A DNA stretch of 64,000 bases from Pseudomonas viridiflava (GCF_900580675.1 NZ_UTBG01000001.1:124001-188000), one strand, 5' to 3'. Counted from the first letter of the stretch, positions 46,747 through 54,258 are shown. Notes: generated by a model from the letters alone, not told the origin. Made by a program: numbers and translations.

Positions 46747-47185
46747 GCACGGCTCCGAAGGCAAAGATGCGCTGCATTCTACCCCTGAAGACGACCCAAG
46801 GCCGAAGCTATTGCCCAGGGTCATGGGGTCATTGGCGATTGTCGGCCTGATGGTGGGTTTGATGATCGGCCGCCTGACCACCCCCGACCCGGTCGAGCTG
46901 CAGCAGGTAGAGACCGCTGCGGACGGCGTGGTGGTGTGGTTCAACAGTGAACCCAAGCTGCACGGCGAGCATATCGACGGCACCGTGGCGCTGCTGTTCG
47001 ACGCGCAAGGCAAGGCCGCCGGCGGGCAACTCAAGGTAAATGACAAGGACGTGAACTGGCGCATCCGCAAGACCGATGGCGGCTTGCTGCTGAACCTGGT
47101 GGCGGCTCGGCCATTGCGTGGGGAGTGGAAGGGCGAGGAGGCTGATGGCCGCTGGCGGCTGGAGATCCATCTCCAAGAGCAATAA
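46745..47185 (+). CDS. Conserved hypothetical membrane-anchored protein
   Basis: A 146-residue protein with one membrane helix (about residues 27-45) and a C-terminal globular part (VVVWFNSEPKLHGEHIDGTVALLF..., ending RWRLEIHLQEQ). No family recognised. Gene order (secB, trmL, this gene, sRNA, ntrC) matches the region in P. aeruginosa as I recall it. Its start codon shares two bases with the divergent trmL start. Confidence 0.75.
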   Translation: MHGSEGKDALHSTPEDDPRPKLLPRVMGSLAIVGLMVGLMIGRLTTPDPVELQQVETAADGVVVWFNSEPKLHGEHIDGTVALLFDAQGKAAGGQLKVNDKDVNWRIRKTDGGLLLNLVAARPLRGEWKGEEADGRWRLEIHLQEQ

Positions 47186-47480
47186 AAGAGGGAATCCCCG
47201 GCCTGCCTGTACCAAGGTCCCCAAAACGGGCTGGGGCTATGCGCGCTGTGCCGCATAAGCCCCGGTGTAAAGAAGGGAGTTCCCGGCCTGCCTGTACCAG
47301 GGCTCCCAAAACGGGGTGAAGCTGCAATGAGCTTCGGTATTAAAGAGGGAGTCCCCGGCCTGCCTGTACCGGGGTTCCCCAAAGCGGTGTGGAGCGCGAC
47401 GCGGTTCGCATCAAGCACTCCGGGTGTAAAGAGGGGATTCTCGGCCTGCCTGTACCAAGGTCCCCGAAACTGGGTAGTAC
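47180..47480 (-). ncRNA. nrsZ: NrsZ-type nitrogen-regulated sRNA with four tandem hairpin modules
   Basis: Between ntrC and the membrane-protein gene are four copies of a ~46-base module at 47185-47230, 47269-47316, 47342-47388 and 47428-47472. On the leftward strand each folds into an outer stem GGGRR/YYCCC and an inner stem such as CCCCGG/CCGGGG, with paired changes between copies, around the invariant loop UACAGGCAGG, then a UCUUU run. The modules are joined by three unrelated hairpins. A sigma-54-type promoter lies directly upstream (47490-47505). Position next to ntrC, promoter class and modular repeats match NrsZ of P. aeruginosa, a processed, NtrBC/RpoN-dependent sRNA; exact ends are estimates. 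Confidence 0.8.
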
Positions 47481-47489
47481 TGGGGTTAT

Positions 47490-47505
47490 TGCAGGGCGCG
47501 TGCCA
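47490..47505 (-). promoter_or_regulatory. Sigma-54 promoter of the NrsZ-type sRNA
   Basis: On the leftward strand TGGCACGCGCCCTGCA, with GG and GC ten bases apart. It matches the -24/-12 consensus TGGCACG-N4-TTGC at all but one position. The predicted start near 47480 falls just before the first module. Confidence 0.8.
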
Positions 47506-47633
47506 GAGTGGCCAGGTTGTGCCAAATAATTTCATCAGAAAGCGCAAAGGCCCGAAATACGGGGCTTTGGTGTTTATGCGGTTTGATTTTTTCTTATTCG
47601 GGCCGGTGTTTCAGGCCGCTGGGATGTGCGCGA

Positions 47634-47663
47634 TGCCGGTTCATGGTGCATTGAAGCGGTGCA
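47634..47663. promoter_or_regulatory. NtrC-like enhancer sites for the sRNA promoter
   Basis: Two overlapping 6-5-6 dyads: TGCATT-GAAGC-GGTGCA (47647-47663) matches TGCACC-N5-GGTGCA at 10 of 12 positions, and TGCCGG-TTCAT-GGTGCA (47634-47650) has one perfect half. They lie about 160-175 bases upstream of the predicted sRNA start. Confidence 0.55.
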
Positions 47664-47690
47664 CGGTCTTCAAACCTTATGGAGAACAAA

Positions 47691-47781
47691 ATGTGGGAGC
47701 GGGCTTGCTCGCGAAGGCGTTGTACCAGCCACCGAATAAGTGACTGGTCCACCGCCTTCGCGAGCAAGCCCGCTCCCACAT
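47691..47781. repeat. REPIN between ntrC and the sRNA promoter
   Basis: Two inverted units of the TGTGGGAGCGGGCTTGCTCG type, 24 bases beyond the ntrC stop on the leftward strand. It probably insulates ntrC transcription from the sRNA gene. Confidence 0.9.
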
Positions 47782-47804
47782 GGGTTCTTCAGTGGGTTCG
47801 AGAT

Positions 47805-49241
47805 TCAGCCCTCATCACCCTCATCGTCATCCCCACCATCCACCTTCATGCCCAGCTCCTTGATCTTGCGCGTCAAGGTATTGCGGCCCCAACCCAGCAG
47901 CACGGCGGCGTCGCGGCGGCGGCCGGCGGTGTGCTTCAGGGCGGTTTCGATCATGATCCGCTCGAACGCCGGCACGGCGCTGTCCAGCAGGTTGGACTGG
48001 CCGCGTGCCAGGGCCTGGTCGGCCCACTGGCGCAGCGCCTGCTCCCAGTTGGTCACCGGTGCCGAATCCTGCGGCAGGCTCAGCAGCTCTGGCGGCAGGT
48101 CGCTGATATGCACTTCGCGGCCGGACGCCATCACGGTGATCCAGCGGCAAGTGTTCTCCAGCTGGCGCACGTTGCCGGGCCACGGCAGGTTCTTCAGGTA
48201 TTCCTCGGTCTCGCTTTTCAGCAGCTTCGGCTCGACGGCCAGCTCCTGGGCGGCGCGGCTGAGGAAGTGGCGGGCGAGGGTCGGGATGTCTTCGCGACGG
48301 TCCGACATACGTGGGATGTGGATGCGGATCACGTTCAGACGATGGAACAAGTCTTCACGGAATTTGCCCGCATGCACCAGGGTTTCGAGGTTCTGGTGGG
48401 TCGCGGCGATGATACGCACGTCGACCTTGACCGGCGTGTGCCCGCCGACGCGGTAGAACTCGCCGTCTGCCAGTACGCGCAGCAAGCGGGTTTGGGTGTC
48501 CGCCGGCATGTCGCCGATTTCATCGAGGAACAGCGTGCCGCCGTCGGCCTGTTCAAAGCGCCCGCGACGCAGGTTGGCCGCGCCGGTGAACGCGCCTTTC
48601 TCGTGGCCGAACAGCTCGGACTCCATCAGGTCTTTCGGAATCGCCGCCATGTTCAACGCAATGAACGGCGACGCCGCCCGTGGGCTGTGGCGGTGCAGGG
48701 CGTGGGCGACCAGCTCTTTACCGGTACCCGACTCGCCGTTGATCAGCACGGTGATGTTGGAGTGGCTCAAGCGCCCGATGGCGCGAAACACTTCCTGCAT
48801 CGCCGGCGCTTCGCCGATGATTTCCGGGGTGCGGGTCAGGACCGGCGGGGCTTCCTGGTTCTGTTGTTCCTGGGCGTGCTGGTTGGCACGCTTGACCAGC
48901 GCCACCGCCTCGTCCACGTCGAACGGCTTGGGCAGGTACTCAAAAGCACCGCCCTGGTAGGACGCGACAGCGCTGTCCAGGTCCGAGTGCGCGGTCATGA
49001 TGATCACCGGCAGGCGCGGGTGCTGCTCGCGAATCCGCGCCAGCAAGTCCAGGCCACTGGCGCCGGGCATGCGGATATCGGAAATGATCACGTCAGGCTG
49101 CTGACGTGCCAGGCGGCTCATCACCCCGTCGGCGCTGTCGAAGCTCTGGGTGGTCATGCCTTCCTGTTGCAAGGCTTTCTCGAGGACCCAGCGGATAGAA
49201 CGGTCGTCATCGACGATCCAGACAGTTTCACTACGGCTCAT
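47805..49241 (-). CDS. ntrC: Nitrogen regulation response regulator NtrC (GlnG)
   Basis: A 478-residue sigma-54 activator. It has a receiver domain with the phospho-acceptor aspartate in IISDIRMPG (residue 55), an AAA+ domain with Walker A GESGTGKE and the sigma-54 contact GAFTGA, and a C-terminal Fis-type helix-turn-helix (DAAVLLGWGRNTLTRKIKELG). It activates nitrogen-scavenging genes when phosphorylated by NtrB. The start overlaps the ntrB stop by four bases. Confidence 0.97.
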   Translation of the reverse strand: MSRSETVWIVDDDRSIRWVLEKALQQEGMTTQSFDSADGVMSRLARQQPDVIISDIRMPGASGLDLLARIREQHPRLPVIIMTAHSDLDSAVASYQGGAFEYLPKPFDVDEAVALVKRANQHAQEQQNQEAPPVLTRTPEIIGEAPAMQEVFRAIGRLSHSNITVLINGESGTGKELVAHALHRHSPRAASPFIALNMAAIPKDLMESELFGHEKGAFTGAANLRRGRFEQADGGTLFLDEIGDMPADTQTRLLRVLADGEFYRVGGHTPVKVDVRIIAATHQNLETLVHAGKFREDLFHRLNVIRIHIPRMSDRREDIPTLARHFLSRAAQELAVEPKLLKSETEEYLKNLPWPGNVRQLENTCRWITVMASGREVHISDLPPELLSLPQDSAPVTNWEQALRQWADQALARGQSNLLDSAVPAFERIMIETALKHTAGRRRDAAVLLGWGRNTLTRKIKELGMKVDGGDDDEGDEG

Positions 49242-50323
49242 GTCGATGGGGCTCCTTGTTCCAGAGGCAGAAAGATCGAGAACGTGGTGTGGCCGGGATG
49301 GCTCTCACATTCGATCAGACCCTGGTGCTGGCTGATGATGTTCTGGGTAATGGCCAGGCCCAGCCCGGTACCGTCCGGGCGGCCGCTGACCATGGGAAAG
49401 AAAATGGTTTCCTGCAGTTCCGCAGGAATGCCCGGGCCGTTGTCGATGATCTCGACCTTGGTCACCAGGCGATGGCGCACGTGGCCAATCGTGAATTGGC
49501 GCAAGGCGCGAGTGCGCAGGCTGATGCGGCCCAGGCGCAGCTCATTCTGGCTGCTGATGGCCTGCATCGCGTTGCGCACGATGTTGAGTACCGCCTGGAT
49601 CATCTGCTCGCGGTCGATCAACACGTCGGGGATGCTTGGGTCGTAGTCGCGCACCAAGGTGATGCAACCCTGGCTTTCGGCTTCGACCAGGTGGCAAACG
49701 CGCTCCAGCACTTCGTGCACGTTGGTCATCGCCAGGGACGGCAACTTGTTGGAGCCGAGCATGCGGTCCACCAGGTTACGCAGGCGGTCGGCCTCCTCAA
49801 TGATGACGTTGGTATAGTCCTTGAGGTGTTCTTCCGGCAGCTCGCGGGCCAGCAGTTGCGCCGCGCCGCGAATGCCGCCGAGGGGGTTCTTGATTTCGTG
49901 GGCGAGGCCGCGCACCAGCATCTTGCTGGTTTCCTGCTTGGACAGCTGCGCTTCCTCTTTGGTGATGCGCAGCAGGCGGTCGCGCGGGTGCACTTCGAGC
50001 AGCAGCAGGGTCGCGCCATTGCTCAGGATCGGGGTCACGGCGTAGTCGACCGTCAACGTCTGGCCGGTCAGGGCCGTGAGCATCGCTTCGCGCTTGGTAA
50101 ACGGGTGCGCCTGCTCCACCGCCTGGCGCAACGAGCTCAAGGCTTCGGCCGACTCGGTGAACAATTCGCTGATGAACTGCCCATGGCTGCGCTGGCCGCT
50201 GATGGCCAGGAGCATCTCTGCCGCCGGGTTCATGTACTCAAGACGCAGGTCGTCATTGAGCAGGATGGTCGCGGTGGTCAGGTTGTCGAGTAACAAACGG
50301 TGCAGTGCATCGCTGATGGTCAT
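49238..50323 (-). CDS. ntrB: Nitrogen regulation sensor kinase NtrB (GlnL)
   Basis: A 361-residue cytoplasmic histidine kinase. It has an N-terminal PAS domain (about 10-110), the H-box GLAHEIKNPLGG with the phospho-histidine (about 142), and the ATPase domain with N-box (NIVRNAMQA) and DNGPGIP, GTGLGLAI boxes. It phosphorylates or dephosphorylates NtrC depending on PII state. Transcribed with ntrC. Confidence 0.97.
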   Translation of the reverse strand: MTISDALHRLLLDNLTTATILLNDDLRLEYMNPAAEMLLAISGQRSHGQFISELFTESAEALSSLRQAVEQAHPFTKREAMLTALTGQTLTVDYAVTPILSNGATLLLLEVHPRDRLLRITKEEAQLSKQETSKMLVRGLAHEIKNPLGGIRGAAQLLARELPEEHLKDYTNVIIEEADRLRNLVDRMLGSNKLPSLAMTNVHEVLERVCHLVEAESQGCITLVRDYDPSIPDVLIDREQMIQAVLNIVRNAMQAISSQNELRLGRISLRTRALRQFTIGHVRHRLVTKVEIIDNGPGIPAELQETIFFPMVSGRPDGTGLGLAITQNIISQHQGLIECESHPGHTTFSIFLPLEQGAPST

Positions 50324-50379
50324 CAGGACCTCTTTTGGAGCAAGGCGCGGGCTTGAGGCACACGCTGATACAAGGAAAA

Positions 50380-50395
50380 TGCAAAAACCAAACCA
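50380..50395 (-). promoter_or_regulatory. Candidate sigma-54 promoter of ntrBC
   Basis: On the leftward strand TGGTTTGGTTTTTGCA, with GG and GC ten bases apart and a consensus TTGCA -12 box; the -24 box is only partial. It lies 57 bases ahead of the ntrB start. Confidence 0.45.
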
Positions 50396-50413
50396 AGGCT
50401 CCGAAAAGAAGCG

Positions 50414-50438
50414 TTAAACCCCTGAAATAAGGGTTTAA
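50414..50438. other. Hairpin upstream of ntrB
   Basis: Perfect 8-bp arms TTAAACCC and GGGTTTAA with a 9-base loop, between the candidate ntrB promoter and the NtrC-like site. Role unknown; it could be an operator or a terminator for the neighbouring gene. Confidence 0.4.
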
Positions 50439-50520
50439 GGCTCGAAACTGTGGCGTTCTGCCAGCTTGGTCGGGAAGTTTCGAACCAAAATGGGCTGGGC
50501 AGGTGGGAAGTGTGCAGGGC

Positions 50521-50541
50521 TTCGCACCAATATAGTGCGAA
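50521..50541. promoter_or_regulatory. NtrC-like binding site upstream of ntrBC
   Basis: TTCGCAC-CAATATA-GTGCGAA, a perfect 7-bp dyad. Read as 6-5-6 it is CGCACC-AATAT-AGTGCG, close to the NtrC consensus TGCACC-N5-GGTGCA. It sits about 160 bases upstream of the predicted ntrB transcript start, consistent with autoregulation. Confidence 0.6.
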
Positions 50542-50625
50542 TTTGTCAGGTCTGTTCAGGAAAGCTGAAAAGGCTTTCCTGGCAGTGAGTCAGAAGGGCA
50601 GTGGGCTGCGTGAAGTTGTCCCGGC

Positions 50626-51252
50626 TCAGGAAGATTTTCTGGGTGTGCTTTTTCGATTGTTGAGGCAGGGCGTGATGACCTCCCGCAGGCCGGCGCTGTC
50701 GTGGGGCAGCACGAACTCGGCGGTCAGAGGCGCATCTCCCGGGAGTGCGGAAGGTAGTTTTATCTTGATGACTTGGCCGCCCATTTCTTTGCTGATCCAC
50801 TCGCGCAGCTCTCGGCGATTAGCCGGCATTGTCAATTTGAATAACACCCCATGTTGCTGCGTGGGTTCCGCACTGTAGTAGCCGTTTACGCGGTAGGTAT
50901 GGGTGGGGAGTGCGCCGCTTGTAAGGCTGAGCGGCCCAGTCGATCGGGCGTCGGGGCCTTCATAGATATTGGGGTTGAAGCGCAATTCATCCGTGTGGGT
51001 GTACAGCGAGATGATTGGGCGCAGAGGCGAGCGATAGCAGGCGACGTGCAGGATCGCGATGCTGGTTTCGTCAGCGTGGGCGGCGATACCCTCGATTCGG
51101 GCGCTGATAATTTTGCTTTCCCGGTAGTGCGCCTGCACCGTCCAGGAAGCGGGCTGGACCTCATTGGTTGGCGGGGTTGAGCTTTCTTCTGCTCCGCTCA
51201 ACGGGCTGAGCATCAGCGTCAGTGAGCATAGGGACCTGCAGGTGAGATTCAT
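50626..51252 (-). CDS. Hypothetical secreted protein
   Basis: A 208-residue protein with a signal-like N terminus (MNLTCRSLCSLTLMLSPLSG). The body looks beta-rich and ends with TAEFVLPHDSAGLREVITPC, a pattern seen in several small periplasmic proteins of unknown function; a distant resemblance to VasI-type proteins is possible but unproven. It lies between ntrB and the chorismate mutase gene, both also leftward, with 129 bases to the latter. Confidence 0.6.
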   Translation of the reverse strand: MNLTCRSLCSLTLMLSPLSGAEESSTPPTNEVQPASWTVQAHYRESKIISARIEGIAAHADETSIAILHVACYRSPLRPIISLYTHTDELRFNPNIYEGPDARSTGPLSLTSGALPTHTYRVNGYYSAEPTQQHGVLFKLTMPANRRELREWISKEMGGQVIKIKLPSALPGDAPLTAEFVLPHDSAGLREVITPCLNNRKSTPRKSS

Positions 51253-51381
51253 CGCGAAGTACGTCGGTGGGTAGCGGCTGGACGCTGCATCGTAGTGAAG
51301 CAGCTGCCTGGGATATGTAAGAAGTTTCCGCTATTTGGCTGGGGTGCGGGAAAGGGCCTGCAATGAACAGGCCTTGGTCCG

Positions 51382-51918
51382 TCAGGGTGTGTAGACACAC
51401 AGTTCGGCGGTGGCGCGTGCCATGGCGATCTGGCTCAAGGGGTCGTTACGCGGTTCGTGCACAGCCACGGCCACCCATTGCGGGCACTTTGGGTTGCTGC
51501 GTTCGGGGCTGAAGTCCGCCAGTTGCTGCAAGAGGCGTTTTTGCAGCTGGTCGAGCTGGGGCCGGATCTTCCCGACAAGGTCAGGGCGCGGGGTGTCGGG
51601 CGCCTTGCCTTGAAACTGCCAGTCGGACAGCCGGGTGTATTGCACCAGTTTGTTCGCTTCGATCTGGGCGCTGAAGAATTGCTCAGCGGTGTCTGGCGTG
51701 ACTTTATAGTCGGGCGCCTGGGCTCTTACGCTGGCGATTACAGCTTGCTCGCGAGGACGATCTTCCACCGCCTTGTGGCTGTCCCATTTGCTCAGGGCCA
51801 CTTGGTCGGCAATGGCCAGGCGCTCGGCGATGCTGGTGAGCAGTGGGGCAAGGGTGGGGGGTGCAGCGCTGGCACTGGCGCTGATGAATAGGAGGGCGAA
51901 TACAAATCGACACTTCAA
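51382..51918 (-). CDS. Secreted chorismate mutase (AroQ-gamma type)
   Basis: A 178-residue periplasmic protein with a signal peptide (cut near ASA-A). It has the AroQ helix with R-x-x-x-A-x-x-V-A-x-x-K (ERLAIADQVALSKW), D/E-R-(E)-(Q) residues in VEDRPREQAVI, and FFSAQIEANKLVQY, as in exported chorismate mutases such as P. aeruginosa *AroQ. It converts chorismate to prephenate outside the cytoplasm for unknown ends. Translation starts at TTG (51918), with AGGGAG eight bases upstream; no ATG is available in frame. A REPIN abuts that ribosome-binding site. Confidence 0.85.
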   Translation of the reverse strand: MKCRFVFALLFISASASAAPPTLAPLLTSIAERLAIADQVALSKWDSHKAVEDRPREQAVIASVRAQAPDYKVTPDTAEQFFSAQIEANKLVQYTRLSDWQFQGKAPDTPRPDLVGKIRPQLDQLQKRLLQQLADFSPERSNPKCPQWVAVAVHEPRNDPLSQIAMARATAELCVYTP

Positions 51919-51930
51919 TGAAAATCTCCC

Positions 51931-52020
51931 TGTGGGAGCGGGCTTGCTCGCGAATGCGGTGTGTCAGTTGATGCATCTGTTGACTGACACACTGCATTCG
52001 CGAGCAAGCCCGCTCCCACA
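51931..52020. repeat. REPIN directly upstream of the chorismate mutase gene
   Basis: Two inverted units of the TGTGGGAGCGGGCTTGCTCG type. One edge touches the Shine-Dalgarno sequence of the chorismate mutase gene (AGGGAG on the leftward strand, 51926-51931), so this element lies in the 5' untranslated region rather than at a 3' end. Confidence 0.9.
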
Positions 52021-52159
52021 TTTTCGATTGGGTTTGCAGATTAGGACCTGCTTCAGCTGCAGGCTACCTCAACTTGCGTGCTTGCCTACAGGTAGGCCAG
52101 AATCCGCCGGCTTGTACGGCTGGCTTGTCGTCTCTATGGTTGCTCGGTCGCTGCTCATC

Positions 52160-52348
52160 AGCGATCAGGTTTAGTAGCCTGATGGTTAAGTTAAGTCGTA
52201 CCACTCCGACCTCTATGGCGGCTGTGCGTAGGGCATCTTCGGGTGCGCCGGCTTTTGCTTAACTTCCCCGGTCTACTAACCTGCGCCCAGCTGCCACCCT
52301 ATCGTTTAGTAGCGAGTCGATGGCGGCCTCATTCGAGGAAGTTAAGAC
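52160..52348 (+). promoter_or_regulatory. Structured mRNA leader of the DUF6124 gene, predicted two-state switch
   Basis: The leader has motif A (GGTTTAGTAGCC, 52168-52179), B (AAGTTAAG, 52188-52195), a UUCG-capped hairpin (52233-52246), B' (CTTAACTTCC, 52258-52267), A' (GGTCTACTAACC, 52270-52281), then a second A core (TTTAGTAG, 52305-52312) and a second B (GGAAGTTAAG, 52337-52346) containing the Shine-Dalgarno GAGGA. B'-A' can pair in nested order with the upstream A-B or with the downstream A-B, but not both; the second pairing hides the ribosome-binding site. Seen directly as complementarity; the switch is inference. Confidence 0.6.
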
Positions 52349-52588
52349 ATGTTCAAGCCAACCCCAAATCCACCCCCGTCCGTCTTTATCATCGCCCCCG
52401 ATACCGACGACGAAGCGCTGATGGTCAACAGCCTGGAAACCTTCGCCTCGGTCAGCGCGTTGCTGCTCGACCTGTCTGAAGAGCTGCACGGCAAAACGCG
52501 CGACACCGTCCTGGCCATCCACCAACTGAGTGCGCTGGGCACGCAGATGGTCGGCAAAATGCTCGACCGCCATACCCCGGCCCGCTGA
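52349..52588 (+). CDS. DUF6124 (formerly DUF3077) family protein
   Basis: A 79-residue protein starting MFKPTPNPPP, the hallmark N terminus of a small Pseudomonas family usually present in several copies per genome. Compared with family members I recall, the segment between the N-terminal MFKPTPNPP and the APDTD motif is short. The C-terminal part is helical (ETFASVSALLLDLSEEL, TVLAIHQLSALGTQMV). Function unknown. The ATG at 52349 is two bases beyond the stem that holds its ribosome-binding site. Confidence 0.8.
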   Translation: MFKPTPNPPPSVFIIAPDTDDEALMVNSLETFASVSALLLDLSEELHGKTRDTVLAIHQLSALGTQMVGKMLDRHTPAR

Positions 52589-52597
52589 ATCCCAGGC

Positions 52598-52628
52598 AAA
52601 AAAAGACCTCCCGAAGGAGGTCTTTTTT
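52598..52628. terminator. Bidirectional intrinsic terminator (DUF6124 gene / glnA)
   Basis: AAAAAGACCTCC-cgaa-GGAGGTCTTTTTT hairpin with A and T runs on both sides, between the convergent DUF6124 gene and glnA. Confidence 0.92.
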
Positions 52629-52661
52629 CGTCACGCGGCTTTAAGTGCCAGCGCTACCGGA

Positions 52662-54068
52662 TCAGCAGCTGTAGTACAGCTCGTATTCCAGTGGGTGTAC
52701 GAAGGTGCGAACCTTGATTTCTTCTGCGCTTTTCAGCTCGATGTAGGCATCGATGAAGTCGTCGCTGAACACGCCGCCTTTGGTCAGGAACGCACGGCCC
52801 TTGTCCAGCTCTTCCAGGGCTTCTTTCAGGCTGCCGCACACTTGTGGGATCTCTTTGGCCTCTTCAGGCGGCAGGTCGTACAAGTTTTTGTCGGCGGCGT
52901 CGCCAGGGTGGATCTTGTTCTGGATACCGTCCAGGCCGGCCATTACCAGGGCAGCGAAGGCCAGGTACGGGTTGGCTGCCGGATCCGGGAAGCGGGCTTC
53001 GATACGGCGAGCGCGCGGGCTGGACACGTAAGGAATACGGATCGAAGCGGAACGGTTGCGAGCCGAGTAGGCCAGCATTACCGGAGCTTCGAAACCTGGG
53101 ACCAGACGCTTGTAGGAGTTGGTCGACGGGTTGGTGAAGCCGTTCAGGGCCTTGCCGTGCTTGATGATACCGCCGATGAAGTACAGGGCAGTGTCGGACA
53201 GGCCGGCATAACCTTCGCCAGCGAAGGTGTTCTTGCCATCTTTGGCGATGGACAGGTGAACGTGCATACCCGAACCGTTATCGCCGTACAGAGGCTTAGG
53301 CATGAAGGTAGCTGTACGGCCGTAAGCAACAGCAGTGTTGTGTACGCAGTACTTCAGGGTCTGAACTTCGTCAGCCTTGGCAACCAGGGTGTTGAACTTC
53401 ACACCGATTTCGTTCTGGCCGGCAGTGGCCACTTCGTGGTGGTGCACTTCGATGACCAGGCCCATGTCTTCCATGGCGTTGCACATGGAGGTACGGATTT
53501 CGTGGTCGTGGTCGAACGGCGGAACCGGGAAGTAACCGCCTTTGATGCCTGGACGGTGGCCATGGTTGCCGCCTTCCACGTCCTGATCGGACATCCACGA
53601 GCCTTGTTCGGAGTAGATCTTGAACATGGAGCCGGAGATATCGGACTTGAACTTAACTTGGTCGAAGATGAAGAATTCTGGCTCCGGGCCTACGAATACG
53701 GTGTCACCGATACCGGTGGACTTCAGGTATTCCTCGGCACGCTTGGCGATCGCACGTGGGTCACGGTCGTAACCTTGCATGGTCGAAGGCTCGATCACGT
53801 CGCACACCAGGATCAGGGTGGCTTCTTCGGTGAACGGGTCGAGCACGGCGGTGCTGTCGTCCGGCATCAGGATCATGTCGGAGGCTTCGATGCCTTTCCA
53901 GCCAGCGATGGAGGAACCGTCGAACATTTTGCCTTCTTCGAAGAAAGCATCATCCAGCGCGTCGCGAGCCGGCATGGTCACGTGGTGCTGAGTACCTTTA
54001 GTGTCCGTGAAGCGCAGATCAATCCATTTAACGTCATGATCTTTGATGAGTTGAACCGACTTCGACAT
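52662..54068 (-). CDS. glnA: Glutamine synthetase type I
   Basis: A 468-residue cytoplasmic enzyme joining ammonium to glutamate with ATP. It has MFDGSSI, the Mn/glutamate motif NGSGMHVH, and the adenylylation tyrosine at residue 397 (NLYDLPPEE), marking it as GlnE-regulated GSI-beta. The ATG at 54068 has GGAGGA upstream; the longer open frame has no ribosome-binding site. The upstream region carries sigma-54 and NtrC-like elements, in line with NtrBC control. Confidence 0.98.
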   Translation of the reverse strand: MSKSVQLIKDHDVKWIDLRFTDTKGTQHHVTMPARDALDDAFFEEGKMFDGSSIAGWKGIEASDMILMPDDSTAVLDPFTEEATLILVCDVIEPSTMQGYDRDPRAIAKRAEEYLKSTGIGDTVFVGPEPEFFIFDQVKFKSDISGSMFKIYSEQGSWMSDQDVEGGNHGHRPGIKGGYFPVPPFDHDHEIRTSMCNAMEDMGLVIEVHHHEVATAGQNEIGVKFNTLVAKADEVQTLKYCVHNTAVAYGRTATFMPKPLYGDNGSGMHVHLSIAKDGKNTFAGEGYAGLSDTALYFIGGIIKHGKALNGFTNPSTNSYKRLVPGFEAPVMLAYSARNRSASIRIPYVSSPRARRIEARFPDPAANPYLAFAALVMAGLDGIQNKIHPGDAADKNLYDLPPEEAKEIPQVCGSLKEALEELDKGRAFLTKGGVFSDDFIDAYIELKSAEEIKVRTFVHPLEYELYYSC

Positions 54069-54170
54069 GGTGTCCTCCGGGTGGCTTCGGGCTGGGGTAG
54101 TGGAGTTAGCCCTTAGAATGTGGGTGATGCCGGCGCGAATACTCGACCAAGGCAACCTGCCTCACAAGAG

Positions 54171-54186
54171 AGCAAATTGCATGCCA
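54171..54186 (-). promoter_or_regulatory. Sigma-54 promoter of glnA
   Basis: On the leftward strand TGGCATGCAATTTGCT: GG and GC are ten bases apart, with TGGCA at -24 and TTGC at -12. It lies 102 bases ahead of the glnA start; the predicted transcript start is near 54160. Confidence 0.75.
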
Positions 54187-54258
54187 GTGCGCCAACATGG
54201 CCTTTTTGCCTCAAAATGGCCCCTATAACGGTGCAATCCGTTGAAGCGCAATAAATAA

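Noticed and set aside
47185..47472. Possible CRISPR array in the four-copy repeat
   Set aside because: Repeat length (~46) and spacing (73-86) are irregular, the intervening parts are hairpins rather than unique spacers, and no cas genes are present.
46747..47547. Long N-terminal extension of trmL across the tandem modules (repeated PGTGRPGTP-like peptides)
   Set aside because: The repeats are those of the sRNA modules read through; the TrmL family starts at MFHVILF, and the divergent gene and the sRNA explain the region.
47679..49646. 655-codon rightward frame opposite ntrC and ntrB
   Set aside because: It starts inside a REPIN and is antisense to two clearly identified genes.
52074..52262. 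62-codon frame running through the DUF6124 leader
   Set aside because: The sequence is better explained as structured leader RNA; only its last 15 codons have a possible regulatory role.
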